Shown one piece after another: positions 50,386 to 59,164 of a stretch of DNA of 64,000 nt. The notes beneath the pieces are model-generated. The model was not told where the DNA came from. It ran no database searches and saw nothing but the letters and a program-made list of their open reading frames with translations. The DNA is from Tretioscincus oriximinensis. Taxonomy: Eukaryota; Chordata; Lepidosauria; Squamata; Gymnophthalmidae. The first letter of the stretch is position 1, and the number at the start of each line of letters is the position of its first letter. The position numbers and the translations under genes are program-made. Location: NCBI GenBank assembly GCA_022410635.1, contig JAJVDF010000001.1:10260119-10324118 (forward strand). Direction: 5' to 3'.

Positions 50386-51578
50386 CGATCCACCCAGCCA
50401 AGGCACAGCCGCTTTCCTCCTGCTGCGCCCGCGCGCTCCTCCTTGCAAGCTGCCCGCACAGCCGTCGGTTCCCGCTGGGGCTGCTGGAAGACGGGCCAAG
50501 AATCCGCCCCACGCGTGGCTCCGGTTCACCTGGAGAGGCGGCGGGGAGAAGGTGGGTTGAGCCTGGGGGGCGGCAGGGCAGCTTCCCTTTCTTTCTTCCT
50601 TCCTTCCTTCCTTCCTTCCTCGGGTCAGGTCACAACATACAACTTTTCCTGCCGACCCCCGGGAAGCGAGGCTGGAAGGCGGTTTCTGGGCGCCCTGGGC
50701 TCATTTTGAAGGCGGCTGGAGGGGCAGAACGAAGGACGGGAGGGGGGACGCGACGGGGCGCGCATGGAAGGTCGCCTCTGGGAGGCGGCAGCCAATAAAC
50801 CAGACTTCGGCGGGGCTGGAAAAGTTCGCAGGGAGGTCCTAAGAAGGCGAACCTTTTTTTTTTTTTTTTTTCTCCGCTGTTGTCCCTCCCTCCTTTTTTT
50901 TTTTTTTTTTCTCCCTCTCCTTCTTTCTTCCCTTTTTTTTTTTTTTTTNNNNNNNNNNNNNNNNNNNNNNNNNNNNNNNNNNNNNNNNNNNNNNNNNNNN
51001 NNNNNNNNNNNNNNNNNNNNNNNNNNNNNNNNNNNNNNNNNNNNNNNNNNNNNNNNNNNNNNNNNNNNNNNNNNNNNNNNNNNNNNNNNNNNNNNNNNNN
51101 NNNNNNNNNNNNNNNNNNNNNNNNNNNNNNNNNNNNNNNNNNNNNNNNNNNNNNNNNNNNNNNNNNNNNNNNNNNNNNNNNNNNNNNNNNNNNNNNNNNN
51201 NNNNNNNNNNNNNNNNNNNNNNNNNNNNNNNNNNNNNNNNNNNNNNNNNNNNNNNNNNNNNNNNNNNNNNNNNNNNNNNNNNNNNNNNNNNNNNNNNNNN
51301 NNNNNNNNNNNNNNNNNNNNNNNNNNNNNNNNNNNNNNNNNNNNNNNNNNNNNNNNNNCCTCCCCCTCCCCCCCCAGCCCCACGCCTCGCCTCATCGCGC
51401 TACTCCCACCCACCCAAAAGTGAGTGCTTGCTGGAAAATAACTTTTAGCCAGATCTGCACAGGGAGGACTTTTAAAAGCAGACATGCGCCTCGTTTTTGC
51501 CCTGGGAAATTTCAACAAGCCTGGAGCGCACGGGAGCGAAAGGAGACGGCGCGGGAAATGCTGCCTGCGCGCCGACAC
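50386..51578 (-). promoter_or_regulatory. Candidate GATA3 promoter and non-coding first exon, interrupted by a gap
   Basis: This CpG-rich stretch lies directly upstream of the presumed 5' exon. It contains a (TTCC)n tract at about 50598-50620 and T-runs of 18 (50854-50871), 17 (50894-50910) and at least 16 bases (50933-50948). The last T-run abuts an assembly gap of N at 50949-51358. On the GATA3 sense strand these are A-runs in purine-rich DNA; the human GATA3 leader, as I recall it, also has a long A-run followed by a GA-rich stretch. No TATA box in convincing position was seen. The start of transcription could lie inside the gap. Promoter role is inferred from position. Confidence 0.5.
50949..51358. 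other. Assembly gap (410 N)
   Basis: A continuous run of N. It begins directly after a poly-T run and ends in C-rich sequence. The low-complexity flanks probably caused the gap, and its true length is unknown. Confidence 0.99.
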
Positions 51579-51730
51579 GGAGCTTTATCCCGGGCTGTTC
51601 CTTGGAATAGGAGCCTGCCAATCACATGCTAGTGTAGACTATGGCGGGCCCCGAATGGGGCCCGCCATAGTCTATACTGGCATGTGAATGGCCAAGCTCT
51701 GTCCCGAGATGTGACCCAAAATAAGGCTCC
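51579..51730. mobile_element. Family A palindromic MITE, copy 3
   Basis: GGAGCTTTATCCCGGGCTG, TAGGAGCCTGCCAATC, centre ATGGCGGGCCCC/GGGGCCCGCCAT around GAAT, ATGGCCAAGCTCTGTCCCG, AATAAGGCTCC. The centre carries a matched change on both arms (GCGGG and CCCGC), so the arms are co-evolving or were copied from each other. It is the copy nearest the promoter. Confidence 0.9.
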
Positions 51731-51809
51731 TATTGCATATTCCATAGTGCTTTAACTGTGNAATATCGAAATATAGTAGAACAAATAAGTGATTTGTGGC
51801 GATGCAGCC
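51731..51809. mobile_element. Family B foldback element, fragment
   Basis: TATTGCATATTCCATAGTGC and TATAGTAGAACAAATAAGTG end in GGCGATGCAGCC. Joined directly to family A copy 3. Confidence 0.6.
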
Positions 51810-52010
51810 TTGAGTGGGCTCCTCCGTTTCGCTACGTTGCGCTTTCGGGGATCGGAAGCGTGGGAAGCAGCAACAGTTTGAGGCTGCCACGCGCCTTCTC
51901 CAGAGTAAGGTGGAGGGGAGTGCAGATTAGAGCAAAGTTAATGCAAAGCAGAGCGGCGTCGGTTCCCCTCCGAAGTAGGCGACAGCAAACCTGGCGCCCC
52001 GTCCCCACAC
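51810..52010. other. Upstream flank with no recognised repeat
   Basis: GC-balanced sequence with a SINE-like phrase near 51950-51990 (GGTTCCCCTCCGAAGTAGGCGACAGCAAACC), probably a decayed copy of the SINE at 9225. Nothing else seen. Confidence 0.4.
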
Positions 52011-52112
52011 TGACCCTTATTCTGGGCTGTATCTCGGAATAGGAGCCTGGCATAACATGTGGATGGCCAAACTCTCTACCGAGATGTATAACCCAGAATA
52101 AAGCTCAGTCAG
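52011..52112. mobile_element. Family A MITE, copy 4, centre deleted
   Basis: CCTTATTCTGGGCTGTATCTC, AGGAGCCTGGCATAACATGTGG, AACCCAGAATAAAGCTCAG. Confidence 0.75.
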
Positions 52113-52134
52113 TGAGGACAGGGCAAAAAACTTC

Positions 52135-52333
52135 GGTTCACTTTTAGAACGTGGGGGACGGGGGGGGGACGGGACCATTTTATAATAAATTTCTTTCCAG
52201 ATGATCTGAACAGAAGGTGGGTTTCCTGTGTCAGGCAATGCCAAAAGAAAACAGCTTCCTCAGTTTTGCTGAGGTCTTCTTTCGTTCTGAAACCGCATTG
52301 AAACTAGATTAAAATTTAGGTTTGACCAGGAAG
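52135..52333. mobile_element. Family D foldback element
   Basis: Right arm CTCAGTTTTGCTGAGG, CGTTCTGAAACCGCATTG, AACTAGATTAAAATTTAGG; inner GGCAATGCCAAAAGAAAAC is shared with the copies at 31925 and 54206. The left arm is short (TTCACTTTTAGAACG). Confidence 0.6.
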
Positions 52334-52363
52334 GTCTGAAGTTTAGGCCCTCCCTGTCCACAC

Positions 52364-52497
52364 AGAGCCTTTTCCTGGGCTATATCCCGCAACAGGAGCC
52401 TGCCATNCACATGCTAGTGTAGATGCCATAATCTATATTCACAGGTGGCTGCCCAAGCTCTGTCCCGAGATGTTACCCAGAACAAAGCTCCATGTGG
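52364..52497. mobile_element. Family A MITE, copy 5
   Basis: AGAGCCTTTTCCTGGGC, GGAGCCTGCCAT, CACATGCTAGTGTAG, AGCTCTGTCCCGAGATG, AACAAAGCTCC. Centre reduced. Ends are CCTGTCCACACAGAGCC and its inverse. Confidence 0.75.
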
Positions 52498-52537
52498 ACA
52501 GGGGCGCAGACGTGCCTGCGCGTTCTGAATTCAGCTC

Positions 52538-52893
52538 AGGATGCATCCACACGAGGGGCTAAGGGTTATTTGGGGCTTTAAGCAGGCGCCCCGGCCATCT
52601 GCACGTATCTTTGATGTCTGAGACAAGTCTTCTCCCTAGTCAGGTGTCTAGGGTGCCTTGCCAGGCTGGGTGCCAATTGGCAGATAGCCGCTGTTACTTC
52701 CCCTCTGCTCACACAGCCTCGTCTGTGCAGGGCAGGCGAGGAGAAAAAGCGGGTTTCAGGCGGTCCCCGCCACGAGAGCTGGAAATATCAGCTCTCATGA
52801 AACCCTCAGCAAGGCAGATTTGTAGCTACTGCCTTGCTGATAAACCGCCATTACGTCTGCGGGAGACTCTGGGTGTGGATGCCGCCTCAAGAC
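52538..52893. mobile_element. Family C non-autonomous DNA transposon, copy 1
   Basis: Starts GGATGCATCCACACGAGGGGC and ends GGGTGTGGATGCCGCC, flanked by TCA on both sides. The interior includes CGGGTTTCAGGCGG, GAGAGCTGGAAATATCAGCTCTCATGA and AAACCGCCATTACGTCTGC; these are shared with copies at 55294, 59208 and 61960. No transposase frame. Confidence 0.7.
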
Positions 52894-52894
52894 A

Positions 52895-53030
52895 TCATTT
52901 ATCCCACTGCAATTAGATATTCCACAATAAAGCATGGCTATTCCGGAATATTCCAGTCCACACAATGCTTTACTGTGTGGAATATATCCAACTATAGTGG
53001 AATAAGTAAGGGATGTGTGGCTGCAGCTTC
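52895..53030. mobile_element. Family B foldback element, copy 2
   Basis: CATCATTTATCCCACTGC, ATATTCCACAATAAAGCATGG, GAATATTCCAGTCCACAC, CTATAGTGGAATAAGTAAGG, GATGTGTGGCTGCAGC. Starts one or two bases after the family C element ends. Confidence 0.8.
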
Positions 53031-53099
53031 ATTAGACTTTCTAGTACAAATCCGCCCTCGTCCCGTAAAGTTTGCCCCGTTGCAAAGCAGCAGGAAAGC

Positions 53100-53400
53100 G
53101 CGCGCCGTCTCCCCGCCCCACCCACCCCGGTCATGTCTGTGGAGTTTGAAAAGAGGTGTGGGAGGAGCCAATCAGGCCCGGGCGTGAGCGTTCTCTTTCC
53201 CAAGCTCTCAGGTGATTGGCTGCTCGCCGCGCAATTCAAACTTTTAACTATTCTCTGAACGTTCTGTCCATTGTCCCATTGCATCCCCTAGCGGTTCGTT
53301 CAGCTTGTGGAAGGGACGGCGGCGGGGCGGGGCGGGGCGGGGCGGGGCGGGACGGCGCGCGCTCCCGTCCCTCCCTCCCGCCTGCCTCTAAATTCAACAT
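53100..53400. promoter_or_regulatory. GC-box and CCAAT-containing block; candidate divergent promoter
   Basis: Unique sequence with CCAAT at 53168-53172, ATTGG (inverse CCAAT) at 53215-53219, a SOX-like CCATTGT at 53268-53274, and about seven overlapping GGGGCGG GC boxes at 53318-53352. It lies 2-3 kb upstream of the presumed GATA3 start. In mammals a divergent non-coding RNA, GATA3-AS1, starts a short way upstream of GATA3, so a plus-strand start here is plausible. No transcript evidence is available. Confidence 0.4.
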
Positions 53401-53438
53401 GTAGCATTTTTCTGTGCATTGTCGCCCCTTCCTCTCTT

Positions 53439-53481
53439 CCCCCCCCCCCCCCCCCCCCCCCCTCCCCCCCCCCCCCCCCCC
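53439..53481. repeat. C homopolymer pair
   Basis: A run of 24 C, one T, then 18 C. The minus strand is therefore G-only for over 40 bases apart from one A and could form stacked G-quadruplexes. Exact lengths are unreliable in any assembly. Confidence 0.9.
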
Positions 53482-53548
53482 AGGCTGGGCTGAGCGCAGA
53501 ATGGGGTTTGCAAAGTGAGGCCTTCTGCATACCAGGCTTTCTCTTGAA

Positions 53549-53670
53549 ACAGAGACTGGTATGCTAGTGTAGCCTATGGCAGGCCTCAAATGGAGCCTTC
53601 CCTGGCAGGCGGGTGACAGCCCCCTATTCTATTCCGAGATATATATTCCCAACATAAACCCTAGTGCATA
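53549..53670. mobile_element. Family A MITE, copy 6, diverged
   Basis: GGTATGCTAGTGTAGCCTATGGCAGGCC followed by a damaged right half with TATTCCGAGATATATATTCCC. Confidence 0.6.
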
Positions 53671-53876
53671 AACAGCGTGAGGAGCTATTTAAAGTGTGAT
53701 CCGCAGAAAGTGACTTAAGTCTAAAAATGTTGTTTTTATTTCCCTCCCAGTTCCTTCGTGGTCTTTTTACCTTCCAATTACTTGGGTTATAAAATATTTT
53801 CATGCACGTGCTCCCAGGACAGGAAAAGCAACTTTCGTTGAATTTGTTTCTGGCATAATTAGGACAAAGCTGCATT

Positions 53877-54025
53877 CACACGGAGTCTTCTCCTGGGCTG
53901 CCCCTCGGAATGGAAGCCTGCCAACCACATGCTAGTGTAGACTATGGCAGGCCCCGAATGGGGCCTGCCATAGTCTATACTGGCATGTGGATGGCCAACC
54001 TCCGTCCTGAGATGTGACCCAGAAT
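53877..54025. mobile_element. Family A palindromic MITE, copy 7
   Basis: CACACGGAGTCTTCTCCTGGGC, GCCTGCCAACCACATGC, full palindrome with GAAT centre, GTGGATGGCCAACC, GAGATGTGACCCAG. Its right end has been replaced by a short tandem repeat. Confidence 0.9.
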
Positions 54026-54085
54026 TGTAACCCGGAATAGGATTGTAACCCCGGAATAGGATTGTAACCCCGGAATAGGATGGAC
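54023..54085. repeat. Tandem repeat, three copies of about 22 bp
   Basis: Unit ATTGTAACCCCGGAATAGG repeated three times at the right end of family A copy 7; apparently amplified from the element's terminal sequence. Confidence 0.85.
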
Positions 54086-54150
54086 GGTCTGCATCAAGAT
54101 GTGAATAGCAGGTCCCTTATTCCAGGATATAATCTAGATTAAAACACAAT
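54085..54150. mobile_element. Family A-related fragment
   Basis: AAGATGTGAATAGCAGGTCCC, TATTCCAGGATATAATCTAG: half-element of the older AT-rich type. Confidence 0.45.
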
Positions 54151-54205
54151 GAAGGGAGGAGCTTCAATTCAGTAGGCATCTTTAGACCTAGTGAAATATT
54201 TAAAG

Positions 54206-54495
54206 CCAATGATTACACCTAACTTTCAATCCAGTTTCAGTTCACTTTCAGAACTAACTTTTTCTATAGTCCTGTTCACACCCTCGTCCATCCGGAAGGA
54301 CCAGAATGGAAAATCTACAAAATCCAGAAAAGAACTGGTTTTCAGTGCTTCAGAACTGGTTTAAAAGCAGGTAATCATGGCCTGAGTTAGGGAATGCCGA
54401 AAGGAAATAAATGGCTCTGATGCTTTGCTGATGTGTTTTCTCACTCTAAAAGTGGACTCAAAGTGGATCAAAACTTTGGTGTGACTGCGGCCTAA
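54206..54495. mobile_element. Family D foldback element, long copy
   Basis: Left GATTACACCTAACTTTCAATCC, GTTTCAGTTCACTTTCAGAAC; right TTTGCTGATGTGTTTTCTCAC, AAAGTGGACTCAAAGTGGATC, TTTGGTGTGACTGCGGCC. The GGTGTGACTGCGGCC end resembles the family B and C ends. Confidence 0.7.
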
Positions 54496-54716
54496 AGGTC
54501 CAGAGTCATTCAGATGCCTAGGGATGAATCTCCACCCCAAGCCACTGCTAGGATTCGCAAATCACTCAACTCTTTCCAAGACCCAAACCAAGAAAAGGAG
54601 AAGAGATCCTGGCAGGATTTCAGCCCAAGGCCATTCTTAGAACTCAGGTGCCCATTCGGCTCTTTCAATCCAGATCCCCATTTCCCCATTCAACAATAAG
54701 ACTAGATTGATACTGA

Positions 54717-55290
54717 GGCTGCATCCACACAGGGAGTATGGAAGCGGACTTTTCTTTTGTTGAGGATGGGCAGTCCTCTGCATGGGTGTGGGAGAGAGGA
54801 AGGAAGAGCTGCCCTGTGATTGGAAGCCTTCCCTCCGCCAGGCCTGCTTTGCAGGGCTCTCCGTTGATTGGTGGAGGGGCCGGCAGAGCAGGCCACATTT
54901 GAGAAAGCAGCCGGTTTTCGGTGTGGCAGGCTGTGAGAACTGAAAATATTATGAAAATGAAGCGCTTTGGGCTGCATAGAAGCGCCTTCCGCATGGCTCC
55001 TGCAGGCAGATTCGAGGGTTGGACACAGTCGTTACAAATCTTTATTCTTCCTGGTTTACTGAGAGCTAATTTTTCCTGCTCTCACGGCAGAGGCCGCCTG
55101 AAAACTAGATTTTCCCCAGCATCTACCCTGGGCCAACAAGGTTCTGCACGCACAGCAACGCAGGAGGGGAGACACAGGACATGGAAGGCACATCTTACTG
55201 TGGCCTTCCACAATATATGCACAGAGACGAACTTCTTAAAGCCCAAAATAGGCGACAAATCCGCCTTTTAGACCCTCATGTGTCCGCAGC
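54717..55290. mobile_element. Family C-type DNA transposon, copy 2 (long)
   Basis: Begins GGCTGCATCCACACAGGGAG and ends CTCATGTGTCCGCAGCC. Interior includes GGCTGTGAGAACTGAAAATATTATG, GAGAGCTAATTTTTCCTGCTCTCACGG and CAAATCCGCCTTTTAGACCC, partly shared with 52538 and 61960. It appears to contain two head-to-head family C pieces. Confidence 0.6.
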
Positions 55291-55293
55291 CTC

Positions 55294-55499
55294 TGGCTAC
55301 ATCCACACGTGGGGCTAAAAAGCGCCCTTGCCTTTTGTTGCGGGAGGGCGACTGTCTACACGCAAAGCCCATGGAAGCGCCATGAGAGCTGAAAATATTA
55401 GCTCTCATTAAACCCACTGCAAAGCAGGATTGTTGACAAACCGGGCCACCAGGAGGGGACCCCCTAAGCAGACGTCAATACGCCGTGTGGATGCAGCCT
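55294..55499. mobile_element. Family C non-autonomous DNA transposon, copy 3
   Basis: GGCTACATCCACACGTGGGGC to CCGTGTGGATGCAGCC. Carries GAGAGCTGAAAATATTAGCTCTCAT, an internal hairpin typical of the family. Follows copy 2 after 3 bases. Confidence 0.75.
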
Positions 55500-55526
55500 C
55501 AGTCCGATATTAAAATCCCGTCTCTG

Positions 55527-55674
55527 GCTGCATCAACACATCACTTATTTATTCCAATATAATTGAATATTCCACAATAAAGCATGGATATTCAGGAATA
55601 AATCAGTCCACACGATGCTTTATTGTGGAATATCCAACTCTAGTGGAATAAACAGATGATGTGTGGATACAGCC
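55527..55674. mobile_element. Family B foldback element, copy 3
   Basis: GGCTGCATCAACACATCACTTATT to GATGTGTGGATACAGCC, with TATTCCACAATAAAGCATGG and GATGCTTTATTGTGGAATATCC as near-perfect arms. The best example of the family. Confidence 0.9.
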
Positions 55675-55881
55675 TAAGCTTCGTACATCAACCAGTAATA
55701 AAAGACAAGTTTTTAAAGCGAAGGGAACCGAAGTAGAAGTGCAAAAGAGAACCACTAACAAAAAATGAATCTTGTATGGCACAAAGGGAATTTGAATTGG
55801 TGTTCTCCATTCCAACGTTTACAACCCAGTAGACTTTTTATACAGTAATTTTTCCCCACTAACCATGCCAACTGAAAGTGG

Positions 55882-55962
<81 letters not shown>

Positions 55963-56115
55963 CATTATTATTATTATTATCATTAATATTAATATTGATA
56001 TTAATATTATTGATATTAATTATTAATTATTATTATTATAGCACTAGCAATGTACGTAGCCCTATTATTATTATTATTATTATTATTATTTTATTTTTTT
56101 TATTTTTATTTTTTT
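55882..56115. repeat. (TTA)n microsatellite and T-rich tract
   Basis: About 100 bases of pure (ATT)n, a degenerate ATTAAT stretch, a second (ATT)n at 56060-56092, then a T-rich tail. Poly-Leu frames here are not genes. Confidence 0.97.
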
Positions 56116-56119
56116 TTAT

Positions 56120-56610
56120 TTCCCACCACCACCCACATTCACAGTTTGGCGACACCAAGTTCTGGAGCAATTCAATCCGAATCATACTTCATGGCTATTT
56201 GTAGTCCCAAGTGGGAATATGTTGGGGAAATTCTTCAACCTGGACCCCAGCTGTGTTGATTTACAATACAACCAACCCTGAACTCATCTGCTCAGAAGTG
56301 AATTTCCCTTGTATTCGGTGTTTGTTTCGCTCCCAAGCAGGTAAAGCAAATGAAAAAGAAGCTCGAATTCAGCTGATGAGCACTGCTAATCCCAGCCCAT
56401 CCAGCACAAGCCCTGGTGATTAATCGAAGCCCGGGCGCCTTCCTTGCTTCCCAGCCCCAATGCGGGTGGGAGGCGGAGGCGAAGAGGCGAAGCTCCACCT
56501 GATATCTCGCTTCAGATCTTGACGAGCGCCGCCTGCCACGCGGCTGCCGGCTACTTATTTTAATAGCTTTGACATCACTGCGTGGCAGCATGAGAAGCCC
56601 TGAACCTGGG
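56120..56610. other. Upstream flank, unique, partly CpG-rich
   Basis: No repeat recognised. The part 56410-56590 is GC-rich with GATTAATC (56418-56425) and CAGATCTTGACGAGCGCC, CTTATTTTAATAGC. It could be a short regulatory element; nothing decisive. Confidence 0.3.
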
Positions 56611-56613
56611 TCC

Positions 56614-56750
56614 CTGGCAGCATCCACACGCGCCCATTGACTGCACTATAGTTGGACGTTCCACAAGAAAGCATTATTCCAGAATATCCATGTTTTGTTG
56701 TGGAATTTCCAATTATAGTAGAATAAATAAGTGGTGTGTGGTTTTTAGCC
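56614..56750. mobile_element. Family B foldback element, copy 4
   Basis: GGCAGCATCCACACGCGCCC, ACGTTCCACAAGAAAGCAT, TTTTGTTGTGGAATTTCC, AATAAATAAGTGGTGTGTGG. Confidence 0.75.
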
Positions 56751-57045
56751 GCTCTTCTTCCAGGGCGATTCCAGACAAAATATAAATGGATTTGGCGAAT
56801 ATTATGGGCCACAGGCTGGGACTGGGACAGGGGCAGGTTTAATAGGATAAAATAGGTCCTGCCCGCTTAATCTGCGCCCTGTAATTATTATTTTGTCTGA
56901 ACAGCTCTGGAAAGATCAAGCCAATTGCTGGGCGTTCTCCAAAGGAGGAGGGTGTGAGGGGGACCCACTTCGGATTTCCTTCCATCCACTCCAAGGATCA
57001 GGACTTGTACGTATTTCTAGTTTCACAGAATTCATACACTATTTA

Positions 57046-57190
57046 GATCCTTATTCTAGGCTCAGAATTGGAGCCTGCCATCTACTTGCTAGTGTAGACT
57101 ATGNCAGGGGCTGCCATAGTCTACACTTGCATGTGGTTGGCCAAACTGTACCAAGATCCAACCCAGAATAAGGTCTCAGTGGGGACAGGA
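57046..57190. mobile_element. Family A MITE, copy 8
   Basis: CCTTATTCTAGGCTCAG, GGAGCCTGCCATCTAC, ATAGTCTACACTTGCATGTGG, ACCCAGAATAAGG. Central palindrome shortened. Ends in TCAGTGGGGACAGGACC rather than the GGCTGCATCC type. Confidence 0.8.
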
Positions 57191-57207
57191 CCTAATTTAC
57201 ACAGCCT

Positions 57208-57405
57208 GTGGTCTTGTCTAAATTTTAATCCGATTTCAATCCACTTTCAGGGTGAGAGAACGCATCAGCAAGGTGGCATTCCATAACTCAGAAAACGCTC
57301 CTTCAGTTTTAGAGAACTGTGGGAGGAGAGTTACTGTTCATTTTGCTGCTGCGCTCATCCATTGTGAAGGTGGATTGAAGCTGGATTAAAATTTAGGTTT
57401 GAACA
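57208..57405. mobile_element. Family D foldback element
   Basis: TCTAAATTTTAATCCGATTTCAATCCACTTTCAG on the left and GAAGGTGGATTGAAGCTGG, ATTAAAATTTAGGTTTGAAC on the right; adjacent to family A copy 8. Confidence 0.8.
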
Positions 57406-57446
57406 CCAGCCATCCACGTGAAGGAGGAGGCGGAGGAGGAAGGAAA

Positions 57447-57735
57447 GGAAGAAGAAAAAGAATTGGATTTTTATACCCCTCTTTTCGCACCCAACGGGAC
57501 TCAAAGTGGCTTACAAGCTATTTTTCACCGGAAGGCTTACATTCGATCTTCTCCACCACGCTGTGATGGTCCCCATTTATTCACAATCTCTTGCTTTCAA
57601 ATAGCTGGATTAGCTAGAGCCAAGGCAGGTAGAGGGGCTCCCCCCACTCCACAGCCGGCACAAAGCTTTGAACTTGGTTTCTCTACTAAAACACCAGGGA
57701 TCTTAACCAGGGATCCTCTCGCCATTCGGGGCCTG
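57447..57735 (-). mobile_element. tRNA-derived SINE (TTC-tail family)
   Basis: (GAA)n-rich left end, TTTTTATACCCCTCTTTTCGC, GGGACTCAAAGTGGC, CTTTCAAATAGCTGGATTAGC, then toward the right a head region inverse to that at 39139. Confidence 0.7.
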
Positions 57736-57758
57736 CCATAACCTAGCAAGTAAAATTC

Positions 57759-57856
57759 AGAGAAATAGCCATTAAAGTCCAGCAAGCTTGTACACTTGCA
57801 GGTAGGTATCGACCTTTCTCCTGCTGGTCTCCAAGTGCTACCAGCCCCCTTGCTGG
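57759..57856 (+). mobile_element. Family H element, short
   Basis: TTCAGAGAAATAGCCATTAAAGTCCAGCAAG, GACCTTTCTCCTGCTGGTCTCC, AAGTGCTACCAGCCCCCTTGCTGGA. Most of the first arm is deleted. Confidence 0.7.
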
Positions 57857-58063
57857 ATAGCCTACACTAGCATGTGGCTGGCAGACTCCCATTCTGAGAT
57901 ATAGCCCATCCGCACGGCGCCTTATTCCGGGTCACAGAGCTTGGCCAACAACATACCATTATAGACTATGGCAAGCCCCATTCGGGGCCTGCCATAGTCT
58001 ACACTAGCATGTGGTTGGCAGGCTCCTATTCCAAAGGACAGCTCAGGATAAGGCTCCGTGTGG
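57857..58063. mobile_element. Family A palindromic MITE, copy 9, with an extra half copy
   Basis: 57857-57912 is a right-half fragment (CTACACTAGCATGTGGCTGG, GAGATATAGCCC). 57914-58063 is a full copy: CGCCTTATTCCGGGTCAC, palindrome with ATTC centre, GTTGGCAGGCTCC, CAGGATAAGGCTCCGTGTGG. The two are joined end to end. Confidence 0.85.
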
Positions 58064-58497
58064 ATTCAGCCAGATGCCTCCTGCCTCCCATCAGCGTCCA
58101 CATCGCTATCAGGAATCCGTGTGGCCAAAGCGAAATTGGATCCCAGGACTTTTGCTTCCAGGCAGCCACCTCAGCTCGAGCGCCAGCTGCCTTGCGGGAA
58201 GGCCCCCCTCGTCTCCCTTCCCGCCTCCCCGTCTCGGCACACCCGGATTGACAGGTTGCCACGGGGGAGGGGGGGAGGGGGGGGGGCGTTCTCCCAGGCC
58301 CCTTTCCCGGGCCAGCCTGGCCGACGCCACTGGGCGCTGACGTCAGGGCCATTGTGCCCGCTGTGGGTGGGGGACGACCACAAGGAAAGTGAGAAGGGGA
58401 AGAAGTTAGCCATTCGATCCAGGGAGACACGTGAAAGAGAAACATCTGACCCGGAGCCTATTCAGACGTGACGTTTGGTTTGCCAAGACTGAGGATG
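58064..58497. promoter_or_regulatory. CpG-rich unique block with a CRE
   Basis: Non-repetitive GC-rich sequence between family A copies. It has a perfect cyclic-AMP response palindrome TGACGTCA at 58338-58345, followed by CCATTGT (SOX-like) at 58349-58355 and a GC-rich stretch. Candidate enhancer or start site of an upstream RNA; inferred from motifs only. Confidence 0.35.
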
Positions 58498-58642
58498 TAT
58501 CCACAAGGAGCCTTATCCTGGGCTGCCCCTCGGAATAGGAGCCTGCCAACCACATGCTAGTGTAGACTATGGCAGGCCCCGAATGGCATGTGGATGGCCA
58601 AGCTCTGTCCTGAGATGTGACCCAGAATAAGCCACCGTGTGG
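58498..58642. mobile_element. Family A MITE, copy 10
   Basis: GGAGCCTTATCCTGGGC, GCCAACCACATGCTAGTG, GGCAGGCCCCGAATGG, then directly CATGTGGATGGCC: the right arm of the palindrome is deleted, leaving one arm. Confidence 0.85.
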
Positions 58643-58845
58643 ATGGGGCCAGATCCAGAACTCTGGGAGTNGTTGCACCAAGGGAGTCCCACACCGCAAA
58701 GTGGAAAAAAAGATATGGCTTGAAAACAGTACAGAGGTGGTAACGTCTACACGTTATTGTCACTAATCCATCCAAAGGTCCNGGGAAATGAATCTGTTAA
58801 ATGGATCGGATACGGAATGGAAACACTAGTTTCCTTCTCACTGGG

Positions 58846-58965
58846 CCCCACTCAGCCTTTTGGGCTGTATCTGATATCAGAGCATGACCATCCACATGCC
58901 AGTGTAGACTATGGCAAGCTCTTATTTTGAGATATAGTCCAGAATAAGGCTCAGTGGGAACAGGA
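58846..58965. mobile_element. Family A MITE, copy 11
   Basis: CCACTCAGCCTTTTGGGC, CCATCCACATGCCAGTGTAG, CCAGAATAAGGCTCAGTGGG; right arm of centre lost. Confidence 0.7.
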
Positions 58966-59076
58966 TTTAGGTGCTTTTGAGCTCTGTTTCTTTCATGTGG
59001 ACGAGGCACTTTCGTCCACGTTTTCTTTATAGACTGCCTGGAATTGGAATTTCCCTTNAAAAAAAACACAATTTGA

Positions 59077-59147
59077 CCACAGTTACCCCTAAATTTTAAT
59101 CTATCTTGAATCCACTTTCAGAGTGAGGCAAGACTTGTTTTTCATCC
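59077..59147. mobile_element. Family D element, left half
   Basis: CCCCTAAATTTTAATCTATC, TTGAATCCACTTTCAGAGTGAGG only. Confidence 0.6.
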
Positions 59148-59164
59148 AGCCTTCTCTCAAGCCC

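Noticed and set aside
50625..51632. Long open frames on both strands across 50.6-51.6 kb
   Set aside because: They exist only because the run of N is translated as unknown residues.
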